From: Amnibacterium endophyticum
GTDB lineage: Bacteria > Actinomycetota > Actinomycetes > Actinomycetales > Microbacteriaceae
Direction of reading: 5' to 3'
Assembly (NCBI RefSeq): GCF_042680685.1
Contig: NZ_JBHUEA010000011.1
Coordinates: 38,129-102,128, forward strand
DNA length: 64,000 bases
Positions 34,387 through 41,305 of the stretch are shown here, piece after piece; position 1 is the stretch's first letter, and every line of letters begins with the position of its first letter. A program made the position numbers and the translations under genes. The notes beneath the pieces were generated by a model that was not told the DNA's origin, ran no database searches, and saw nothing but the letters and a program-made list of their open reading frames with translations.

Positions 34387-35655
34387 TCAGGCGCCCAGGC
34401 GCACCGCCGCCGTGGACTCCCCCGTCGGCACCGCGAAGCCCGCCTCGTCGCCGCCCTGCGCGACGCGGTAGTCGCCCGCGAAGCCCTCGACCTCGACCAC
34501 GCCGTCCCCGTCCGCGCGCATCGTCGTCGGCGCGAGCCACCACTCGCCGCGGATCAGCCCGCGCAGCGCCTCGTACCCCGGCTTCTTCGAGCCGTCGGCG
34601 CGCAGCAGGCCGCACGGCGCGCCGAGCCACGACCCCGCATCGGTGAGGCCCCAGTAGTTCACGACCTGCACCGACGGGTGCTCGACGAGCGACCGGTAGT
34701 GGCGCACGAGCTCCTCGGCCTGCCGCGCCTCCCCCTCCTCCGTCGTCGGCCACTCGGGGATGCGGTAGTCGTTCAGGTCCTCGATGTGCGACGGCATGAG
34801 GTGGCCCGAGACGAGCGTCGTCTCGGTCATGTGCAGCGGCAGCCCGAAGCGCGCGAAGCGGTCGAGGATCCCGGTGACCGCCTCCTCCCCCCGATAGCCC
34901 TTGTGCATGTGGGTCTGGAGGCCGATGGCGTCGACCCGGATCCCCGCCTCGAGCACCTCCTCGATCAGCCGCTCGTACGCCGGCGACAGGTCGAAGTCGT
35001 TGATGAGCAGCGTCGCCGACGGGTTGCCGGCGCGCGCCTCCTCGAAGGCGAGCCGGACCGTCGCCAGCCGGCCGTTCTGCGCCGCGAGGTCAGTGATCCG
35101 GTTCGCGCCGTTGTCGAACACCGGCATGATCACCGCTTCGTTGATCGCGTCCCACACGTCGATCAGGCCCGCGAAGTCCGCGGTCAGCCCGCGGGAGCGG
35201 GCGCGCTGCAGCGACTCGACCTCGTCGAGGGGCAGCTCGGCCTGCCAGGCCGGCGTGACGGTGTGCCACATCAGCGGGTGGCCCTTCACCGTCACCCCGC
35301 GGTCGGCGAACCACTGCGCGGTGCGCCGCAGGCGCTCGGCGTCCGGCGCACCGCGGCGCGGCTCGTAGCGGCCCCAGTAGAACGGGAGCGTCGTCTGCCC
35401 GAACAGCCCGAGGTAGGCCTCCTCGAGCACCGGCAGCGGGATGCCCTCGGCCGTGCCGAACGCCTCGACCTCGTCCGCGCCCTCCGGCGCGGGCCCGCCG
35501 ACGAGCGGCAGGAAGTCGAACCCGATGTTGCCGAAGCCGAAGGCGTGCCGCACCTGCGCCACCTCGACCTCCGCGCCGGGCAGCGGCCGGCCGGCCGCGT
35601 CCTGCACCGTCAGCCGGACACGTCCGCGCCGGTGCTCCGTCCTCGCGTCGCTCAT
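34387..35655 (-). CDS. GH10 family endo-1,4-beta-xylanase, apparently intracellular
   Basis: A 422-residue protein. A short N-terminal beta domain (VRLTVQDAAGRPLPGAEVEV) is followed by a GH10 barrel: GHPLMWHTVTPAW, acid/base Glu173 in VWDAINEAV, QTHMHKGY, and nucleophile Glu278 in HMTETTL. WGLTDAGSWLG near the C-terminus is the usual WGLTD motif. No signal peptide and no carbohydrate-binding module, so it probably cuts imported xylo-oligosaccharides or aryl-xylosides. ATG overlaps the stop of the acetylxylan esterase gene (ATGA); both are divergent from xylA. Confidence 0.92.
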   Translation of the reverse strand: MSDARTEHRRGRVRLTVQDAAGRPLPGAEVEVAQVRHAFGFGNIGFDFLPLVGGPAPEGADEVEAFGTAEGIPLPVLEEAYLGLFGQTTLPFYWGRYEPRRGAPDAERLRRTAQWFADRGVTVKGHPLMWHTVTPAWQAELPLDEVESLQRARSRGLTADFAGLIDVWDAINEAVIMPVFDNGANRITDLAAQNGRLATVRLAFEEARAGNPSATLLINDFDLSPAYERLIEEVLEAGIRVDAIGLQTHMHKGYRGEEAVTGILDRFARFGLPLHMTETTLVSGHLMPSHIEDLNDYRIPEWPTTEEGEARQAEELVRHYRSLVEHPSVQVVNYWGLTDAGSWLGAPCGLLRADGSKKPGYEALRGLIRGEWWLAPTTMRADGDGVVEVEGFAGDYRVAQGGDEAGFAVPTGESTAAVRLGA

Positions 35656-36635
35656 GCTCGGGTCCCTTCGCTGCCGAGGTGGCGGGCGAGGAAGGCCAGC
35701 GCCGCGGCGGTGTCCTCCGGCCCACCGCCCTCGTGGCCGTTGTACGGGTGCAGCAGGAGGTCCTTCGCGCTCGACGGGCTCGCGTTGAACGCCGCGAACG
35801 GGCCCGACGGCGGGACGACCGCGTCCATCAGCGCCGCGGTGACGAGCAGCGGCGCCGTGATCCGCGAGGCGAAGTGCACGCCGTCGATGTGGGACAGCAC
35901 GTGCAGGACGGACGCGATCTCGCCCCGGTGCACCGCGAGGTACTCCACGATCTCGTGGAACGGCTTCGCGTCGGTGATCGTGATGGCGCGCGGGATGTCG
36001 CAGAGGAACGGCACCCGGGCGACGACCGCGCGGACGTCGTCGGCGAGCGCCCCCGCGGCGAGCGCTGCAGCGCCGCCCTGGCTGCCGCCGTGCACCGCGA
36101 TCCGCTCGCCGTCGACGAGGTCGAGGGACCGGGCGGCGTCGACCGCCATCACCGCGTCCGTGAAGAAGCGGCCGTAGTAGTAGGTCTCGATCGAGCCGAT
36201 CCCTCGGGTCATCACGCCGGGCGCCTGCGGGCCGGTGCCGAAGTCGTCCGGCGTCGCGCCCTCGCTCCAGCCGGAGCCCTGGCCGCGCGTGTCCATGAGC
36301 AGGTGCGCGTAGCCGGCCGCCGAGTAGGCCAGCTCGTCGAGCGCCGAGCCGCGGCCCCCGCCGTACCCGACGTAGTGCACGACCGCGGGCAGCGGCCCCT
36401 CCGCGTGCGCGGGCGCCCGCAGCCAGGCCCGGATCGGCTGCCCGTTCCAGCCGGAGAACTCGACGTCCCAGGTGCGGATCGCGGTGAGCCCCGTGTCGAC
36501 CTCGGTGAGCCGCGGGGCGACGGCGCGCTCGCGGGCCACGGCGATGGAGCCGCGCCAGAAGGCGTCGAACCCCTCGGGCTCCGGGACCGTGCTGCGGTAG
36601 CCCCGCAGCTGCTCCTCGGGCAGATCGGTGAACAC
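35652..36635 (-). CDS. Acetylxylan esterase/cephalosporin-C deacetylase (AXE1 family)
   Basis: A 327-residue alpha/beta hydrolase of carbohydrate esterase family 7. The nucleophile elbow is HGGSQGGAAAL (Ser about residue 178); DTRGQGSGWSEG, the acidic residue near LMDAVVPPSGPFAAFN and the terminal YNGHEGGG His complete the triad. GTG at 36635 follows GGGAGGAG with 4 nt spacing. No signal peptide, so it removes acetyl groups from short xylo-oligosaccharides in the cytoplasm. Operon with the GH10 xylanase. Confidence 0.9.
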   Translation of the reverse strand: MFTDLPEEQLRGYRSTVPEPEGFDAFWRGSIAVARERAVAPRLTEVDTGLTAIRTWDVEFSGWNGQPIRAWLRAPAHAEGPLPAVVHYVGYGGGRGSALDELAYSAAGYAHLLMDTRGQGSGWSEGATPDDFGTGPQAPGVMTRGIGSIETYYYGRFFTDAVMAVDAARSLDLVDGERIAVHGGSQGGAAALAAGALADDVRAVVARVPFLCDIPRAITITDAKPFHEIVEYLAVHRGEIASVLHVLSHIDGVHFASRITAPLLVTAALMDAVVPPSGPFAAFNASPSSAKDLLLHPYNGHEGGGPEDTAAALAFLARHLGSEGTRA

Positions 36636-36669
36636 GGTGCTCCTCCCGCCGGCGGCCTTGCCGGGTCCC

Positions 36670-36700
36670 ACTGTAGGGCTTATGTTGTCTCTCGCAACAT
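36670..36700. promoter_or_regulatory. Divergent esterase/xylA promoter with operator
   Basis: ATGTTG-N7-CAACAT (36682-36700) is a perfect inverted repeat with a preceding T that gives TATGTTG as at 7487. On the minus strand TTGCGA (36692-36697) and TACAGT (36670-36675) with a 16-bp spacer form a promoter for the esterase/GH10 operon, and the operator overlaps its -35. For xylA, TTGTCT (36685-36690) may be the -35. A repressor here would silence both directions. Confidence 0.7.
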
Positions 36701-36727
36701 TCTCCTTTCGATGAAGAGACGGAACCC

Positions 36728-37921
36728 ATGGCCGAGCAGCCCACCCGTGACGACAAGTTCTCCTTCGGCCTCTGGACGGTCGGCTACAACGGCACCGACC
36801 CGTTCGGCGGCCCGACCCGCGAGCCCCTCGACGTCGTGCACGTCGTGGAGAAGCTCTCCGAGCTCGGCGCCTACGGCCTGACCTTCCACGACGACGACCT
36901 CTTCGCCTTCGGCTCGACGGACGCCGAGCGGCAGAACCAGATCGACCGCCTCAAGCAGGCGCTGGCGGACACCGGCCTGATCGTGCCGATGGTCACGACC
37001 AACCTGTTCAGCGCGCCGGTCTTCAAGGACGGCGGCTTCACCTCCAACGACCGCGCCGTGCGCCGCTTCGCGCTGCGGAAGGTGCTGCGCAACATCGACC
37101 TCGCCGCCGAGCTCGGCGCGAGCACCTTCGTCATGTGGGGCGGCCGCGAGGGCGCCGAGTACGACACCTCGAAGGACGTCCGCCAGGCGCTCGAGCGCTA
37201 CCGCGAGGCCGTCAACCTGCTCGGCGACTACGTCACCGACAAGGGCTACGACATCCGCTTCGCCATCGAGCCGAAGCCGAACGAGCCCCGCGGCGACATC
37301 CTGCTGCCGACCGTCGGCCACGCCCTCGCCTTCATCGACTCCCTCGAGCGTCCCGAGCTCGTCGGCCTGAACCCCGAGGTCGGCCACGAGACGATGGCGG
37401 GCCTCAACTTCACCGCCGGCATCGAGCAGGCGATGTACCACGGCAAGCTGTTCCACATCGACCTGAACGGGCAGCGCTCGATCAAGTACGACCAGGACCT
37501 GGTGTTCGGTCACGGCGACCTGCACACGGCCTTCTCGCTGGTCGACCTGCTCGAGCACGGCGGCCTCGCCGGCGGCCCGGGCTACGACGGCCCGCGCCAC
37601 TTCGACTACAAGCCGAGCCGCACCGAGGACGAGACCGGCGTGTGGGACTCCGCCGCCGCGAACATGCGCATGTACCTGCTGCTCAAGGAGCGCGCGCAGT
37701 CCTTCCGGGCCGACCCGGAGGTCAAGGAGGCGCTCGAGGCCGCCAAGGTGCTCGAGATCGCGAAGACCACCCTGAACGAGGGCGAGTCCTACGACGACCT
37801 GCTGAAGGACACGAGCGCGTACGAGGACTTCGACGCCGACGCGTACCTGAACGGCCACGGCTTCGGGTTCGTGCGCCTGCAGCAGCTGGCGGTCGAGCAC
37901 CTGCTCGGCGCCCGGTCCTGA
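36728..37921 (+). CDS. xylA: Xylose isomerase
   Basis: A 397-residue class I (Actinobacteria-type) xylose isomerase converting D-xylose to D-xylulose. Diagnostic segments: FSFGLWTVGYNGTDPFG, TFHDDDLFAFG (catalytic His), TFVMWGGREGAEYD, FAIEPKPNEPRGDI (metal Glu), GLNPEVGHETMAGLNF, FHIDLNGQRSIKYDQDL and GPRHFDYKPSRTED. Length is standard for the family. Divergent from the esterase/xylanase operon and followed 25 nt later by xylB. Confidence 0.98.
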   Translation: MAEQPTRDDKFSFGLWTVGYNGTDPFGGPTREPLDVVHVVEKLSELGAYGLTFHDDDLFAFGSTDAERQNQIDRLKQALADTGLIVPMVTTNLFSAPVFKDGGFTSNDRAVRRFALRKVLRNIDLAAELGASTFVMWGGREGAEYDTSKDVRQALERYREAVNLLGDYVTDKGYDIRFAIEPKPNEPRGDILLPTVGHALAFIDSLERPELVGLNPEVGHETMAGLNFTAGIEQAMYHGKLFHIDLNGQRSIKYDQDLVFGHGDLHTAFSLVDLLEHGGLAGGPGYDGPRHFDYKPSRTEDETGVWDSAAANMRMYLLLKERAQSFRADPEVKEALEAAKVLEIAKTTLNEGESYDDLLKDTSAYEDFDADAYLNGHGFGFVRLQQLAVEHLLGARS

Positions 37922-37946
37922 CCTCCACGACCGGAGCATCGGACCG

Positions 37947-39374
37947 ATGACCCTGGTCGCCGGCGTCGACTCGTCGACGCAGAGCTGCAAGGTGGTCGTC
38001 CGCGATCTCGAGACGGGTGCGGCGGTGCGCTCCGGGCGCGCCGCCCACCCGGACGGGACCGAGGTCGATCCCGCCGCGTGGTGGGACGCGCTGCTGTCGG
38101 CGATCGCCGACGCCGGCGGGCTCGACGACGTCGAGGCGGTGTCGATCGCCGGGCAGCAGCACGGGATGGTCGCGCTGGACGCCGAGGGCCGCGTGATCCG
38201 CGACGCCCTGCTCTGGAACGACACCCGCAGCGCGCAGGCCGCCCTCGACCTGATCGAGGAGGCCGGTGCCGAGGCGCTCGCCCAGGGCACCGGCAGCGTG
38301 CCGGTCGCCTCCTTCACCTCCACGAAGCTGCGCTGGCTGCGCGACGCCGAGCCGGACAACGCGCAGCGGGTCGCCGCGGTGGCCCTCCCGCACGACTGGC
38401 TGACCTGGCGCCTGCTCGGATACGGGCCGGAGGCGGACTCCCCCTCGGGCCCCGTGCTCGAGGCGCTGACCACCGACCGCTCGGACGCGAGCGGCACCGG
38501 CTACTACGACGCGGTGCGCGACCGGTACGACCGCGGGATGATCGAGCTGGCGCTCGGTCACGACGTGGTGCTGCCGCGGGTGCTCGGCCCGGGCGACCGC
38601 GCGGGCCGCACGGTCGCCGGGCTCCCGGGCGTGCCCGAGGGACTGGTCGTCGGTGCGGGCGCGGGCGACAACGCCGGTGCCGCGCTCGGCCTCGGCGCGT
38701 CCGCGGGTGACGTGGTCGTGTCGATCGGCACGTCCGGCACGGTCTTCGCGGTCAGCGAGACGCCGACGCACGACGCCTCCGGCACGGTCGCGGGTTTCGC
38801 GAGCGCGTCCGGCGAGTACCTGCCGCTGATCGCGACGCTGAACGCGGCGCGGATCCTCGACCGGATCGCGGCGCTGCTCGGCGTGGACCACGACGGCCTG
38901 GGCGCGCTGGCGCTCGACGCCGAGCCGGGTGCGGACGGCCTGGTGCTCGTGCCGTACTTCGCGGGCGAGCGCACGCCGAACCTGCCCGACGCGACCGCCT
39001 CGCTGATCGGCATGACCCTCGCCTCGACGACGCGGGAGAACCTCGCGCGCGCCGCCGTCGAGGGGCTGCTCTGCTCGCTGGCCGACGGCCTCGCGGCCGT
39101 GCAGGCGCAGGGCGTGGTGGCCGAGCGGCTGCTGCTGATCGGCGGCGCGGCGCTGAACCCGGCGGTGCAGGCGGTCGCGGCGCAGGTGTTCGCGGAGCCG
39201 GTCGTCGTCCCCGCGCCGCAGGAGTACGTCGCGGCGGGCGCCGCCGCGCAGGCGGCCTGGGCGCTGAGCGGTCGCCGACCCGAGTGGCCGGTGCCGGACG
39301 TCGCGTCGCCCGCGCCGGACCACCGTCCGCAGATCCTCGAGCAGTACCGCGCAGCCGCGACCCGCGCCCGCTGA
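37947..39374 (+). CDS. xylB: Xylulokinase
   Basis: A 475-residue FGGY kinase that phosphorylates D-xylulose to xylulose 5-phosphate. It shows GVDSSTQSCKVVV (phosphate 1), GQQHGMVALD, LLWNDTRSAQ, GAGDNAGAALGLG (catalytic Asp), SIGTSGTVFAV and GGAALNPAVQAVAAQVF (FGGY signature region). Directly downstream of xylA in the same direction. Its 3' flank carries the dispersed palindromic repeats. Confidence 0.95.
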   Translation: MTLVAGVDSSTQSCKVVVRDLETGAAVRSGRAAHPDGTEVDPAAWWDALLSAIADAGGLDDVEAVSIAGQQHGMVALDAEGRVIRDALLWNDTRSAQAALDLIEEAGAEALAQGTGSVPVASFTSTKLRWLRDAEPDNAQRVAAVALPHDWLTWRLLGYGPEADSPSGPVLEALTTDRSDASGTGYYDAVRDRYDRGMIELALGHDVVLPRVLGPGDRAGRTVAGLPGVPEGLVVGAGAGDNAGAALGLGASAGDVVVSIGTSGTVFAVSETPTHDASGTVAGFASASGEYLPLIATLNAARILDRIAALLGVDHDGLGALALDAEPGADGLVLVPYFAGERTPNLPDATASLIGMTLASTTRENLARAAVEGLLCSLADGLAAVQAQGVVAERLLLIGGAALNPAVQAVAAQVFAEPVVVPAPQEYVAAGAAAQAAWALSGRRPEWPVPDVASPAPDHRPQILEQYRAAATRAR

Positions 39375-39391
39375 CGCGGACGTCGTTCCAC

Positions 39392-39560
39392 CGCCTTCCC
39401 GCCGGTCGAGGTGCGAGCGCCTTCCCGCCGGTCGAGGTGCGAGCGCCTTCCCGCCGGTCGAGGTGCGAGCGCAGCGAGCCTCGAGACCACCCACGCCCAC
39501 GGGCCGGGGTGATCTCGAGGCTCCGCCGCGCTCCGTCCCTCGACCGACGGCGGTCGACCG
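39392..39560. repeat. Three 26-bp direct repeats plus GGTCTCGAGGC palindromic units
   Basis: The unit starting CGCCTTCCCGCCGGTCGAGG is present three times with an exact 26-bp period (39392, 39418, 39444). The last copy runs into an inverted unit of the same family as 4182-4408 (GAGCGCAGCGAGCCTCGAGA, then ACCACCC), and a second unit follows at 39511-39545. It fills the gap between convergent xylB and sortase genes, so it may double as a terminator. The three tandem copies look like slippage of one half-repeat. Confidence 0.8.
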
Positions 39561-39581
39561 CTCCCGCCCGCTGACCGCGCG

Positions 39582-40298
39582 TCAGCCGGTGGAGCCCACG
39601 AGGTGGGCGAAGACGACCGTGTTCGCGGCGTACTCGTGGGTGGTCGGGTCCCAGTCGCCGCCGCAGGTGATGAGGCGCAGCTCCGAGTCCGGCGTGTTGC
39701 CGTAGACCTCGAGCTGCGGGAAGTGCGCCTTGGGCTCGTTCTTGACGCGGTCGACGACGAAGTCCGCCGTGATGCCGTCCTTCCGCTCGACCTGGATCTT
39801 CGCGCCCGGCCGGATCTGGGCCAGCCGGTAGAAGACGGTCGGTCCGGCACGGAAGGTCGCGACGTGGCCGACGAAGACGGCCGGGCCGATCTGCCCGGGC
39901 GTCGGCGAGCCGCGGTACCACCCGGCGGGGTCGTGCTTGTCGTAGCCGGGCACCTGGATCGTGCCGTCGGGGTTCAGGCCGAGCGAGCTCACGTCGGTGT
40001 CGATGCCGACGCTCGGCACCTTGAGCCGGGTCGGGACCGACCGCGGCAGGTGCAGCGGTGTCGGGGTGGGGGTCGGCGTGGGCGTGGGGGCCGCGGTCGA
40101 GATGGAGGGCGTCGGCGTCGGCGTCGGCGTCGGTGTCGGCGCTGCGGCGGCGGCGACCGGCGCGGCGAGCGCGGCGCCACCGGGAGGGGCGGGCTCCGGC
40201 CCGAAGAGGCCGACGCCGATGACGGCGGCCCCTCCGAGCCCGAGCAGCACCGCCGCACCCGTCAGGATGCGACCGGTGCGACGGTGCTGTTCTCGCAT
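39582..40298 (-). CDS. Class F sortase
   Basis: A 238-residue transpeptidase. N-terminal membrane anchor (about residues 10-32), two low-complexity Thr-Pro stalks (about residues 54-81), then a sortase domain with PSVGIDTDV, FVGHVATF (catalytic His) and RLITCGG (catalytic Cys212). The last strand, where class F enzymes usually keep the catalytic Arg, reads YAANTVVFA with no Arg visible, which is odd. Four nt downstream of the CHRD protein gene, whose C-terminus looks like a sortase sorting signal, so the two probably form a dedicated enzyme-substrate pair. Confidence 0.85.
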   Translation of the reverse strand: MREQHRRTGRILTGAAVLLGLGGAAVIGVGLFGPEPAPPGGAALAAPVAAAAAPTPTPTPTPTPSISTAAPTPTPTPTPTPLHLPRSVPTRLKVPSVGIDTDVSSLGLNPDGTIQVPGYDKHDPAGWYRGSPTPGQIGPAVFVGHVATFRAGPTVFYRLAQIRPGAKIQVERKDGITADFVVDRVKNEPKAHFPQLEVYGNTPDSELRLITCGGDWDPTTHEYAANTVVFAHLVGSTG

Positions 40299-40302
40299 CG
40301 GC

Positions 40303-41067
40303 TCAGCCGCGCGCGACCCGGCGACGGGCCACCAGGGTCACGCCGGCCGCGGCGATCAGGCCGCCGCCGAGCGCGAGCGCGCCGGTCTGCAGCGGCGCGG
40401 GGCCGCCGCCGGTCTCGGCGCCGCCGGCCGGCATCGCCATCTGCGACGACACGAGCGCGCCGCACAGGGCGGGCGCCGTCGCCGCGAGCGGCAGGGACTT
40501 GTCGAGCGGGCTCTTCTCCCCCTGCGCCTGCTTGCTCAGCGTGGCCGGGTTCAGCCCGTGCACCACGACGACGCCGGTGTTGTCCTCGAGCGCCTGCTTG
40601 GTGGTCGAGTTGATCGTGAACGTGCGCTCGTACGTGCCGCTGCCGCCCGAGATGGCGGGCACCTTCACGTTCAGGGCCTGGTCCGCGCCGGTGCCGCCGC
40701 TGGAGGTCAGCGTCGTGCCGATCTTGCCGTAGTACTCGGCCGCCTCAGGCGTGGAGACGACGCCGTCGCCGTTCTGGTCGGCCGAGGCCGGCGGGCAGGT
40801 GTGCTGACCGCCGATGTGGATGTGCGCGACGTGCGGGAAGGCGCCGCCGTTGAACGACTTCGCGAGGCCGCTCGCGGTCAGGTGCACGGTCGCCTGGTCG
40901 CCGTTCAGGCTCACGGTGACGGAGCCGGACGCCCCGCTGCCGTTCAGCGCGTCGAGGTGCGCTTGGTAGGAGTCGCCACCACCGGCGGCGAAGGCGGGGG
41001 ACGCGCCGAGGGCGACGATGCCGAGTGCCAGCGCGGGTGCCGCCAGCAAGGCCTTCTTGTGCTTCAT
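40303..41067 (-). CDS. CHRD-domain cell-wall protein with LQTG sorting signal
   Basis: A 254-residue exported protein. Signal peptide MKHKKALLAAPALALGIV with cleavage after AFA (about residue 27); a CHRD domain (YQAHLDALNGSG, AHIHIGGQHTC, VVVVHG); within it DQNGDGVVSTPE is a textbook EF-hand calcium loop (D, N, D, G, S, E at the right places). The C-terminus is LQTG, a hydrophobic stretch and ARRRVARG, matching a sortase sorting signal. ATG at 41067 is used because GGAG lies 9 nt upstream; ATGs at 41076 and 41082 are in frame. Coupled to the sortase gene. Confidence 0.85.
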   Translation of the reverse strand: MKHKKALLAAPALALGIVALGASPAFAAGGGDSYQAHLDALNGSGASGSVTVSLNGDQATVHLTASGLAKSFNGGAFPHVAHIHIGGQHTCPPASADQNGDGVVSTPEAAEYYGKIGTTLTSSGGTGADQALNVKVPAISGGSGTYERTFTINSTTKQALEDNTGVVVVHGLNPATLSKQAQGEKSPLDKSLPLAATAPALCGALVSSQMAMPAGGAETGGGPAPLQTGALALGGGLIAAAGVTLVARRRVARG

Positions 41068-41192
41068 GGGTCTCATCTCCATGGGTCGGCGCCCCTCGGT
41101 CACGGGGCGCGTACCGACCCCTTCGGCTCCGAGACCGATCCCGACTGGCCCCGATCCCGACCTCCCAGCCCGCGCTGAGAGCGAAGGACTGA

Positions 41193-41223
41193 TTGCGCAA
41201 GAGCAATGCTTGTGACTGCGCAA
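41193..41223 (-). promoter_or_regulatory. Possible regulatory inverted repeat upstream of CHRD gene
   Basis: TTGCGCAA (41193-41200) and TGCGCAA (41217-41223) are paired half-sites in an A/T-richer stretch 126-156 nt upstream of the CHRD start. The rest of the 41068-41305 gap holds only the GH3 terminator. Weak evidence. Confidence 0.25.
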
Positions 41224-41262
41224 ACAGTCCCCAAAGCGCGATCCGCATCCCGCGCGCGCGAC

Positions 41263-41300
41263 CGCCGTGCGAGCGGACCCCGAGGCGCGCTCGCACGGCG
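41263..41300 (-). terminator. Hairpin after GH3 gene
   Basis: 13-bp perfect arms (41263-41275 and 41288-41300) with a 12-nt loop, immediately after the stop of the leftward GH3 gene. No U-tract. Confidence 0.75.
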
Positions 41301-41305
41301 ATCGG

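Noticed and set aside
39392..39469. Three tandem 26-bp repeats resembling a short CRISPR array.
   Set aside because: Copies are directly adjacent with no spacers, and the sequence belongs to the dispersed palindromic repeat family.
40050..40150. Low-complexity GTCGGCGTCGGC repeats as a possible tandem-repeat locus.
   Set aside because: They encode the Thr-Pro stalks of the sortase and keep the frame.
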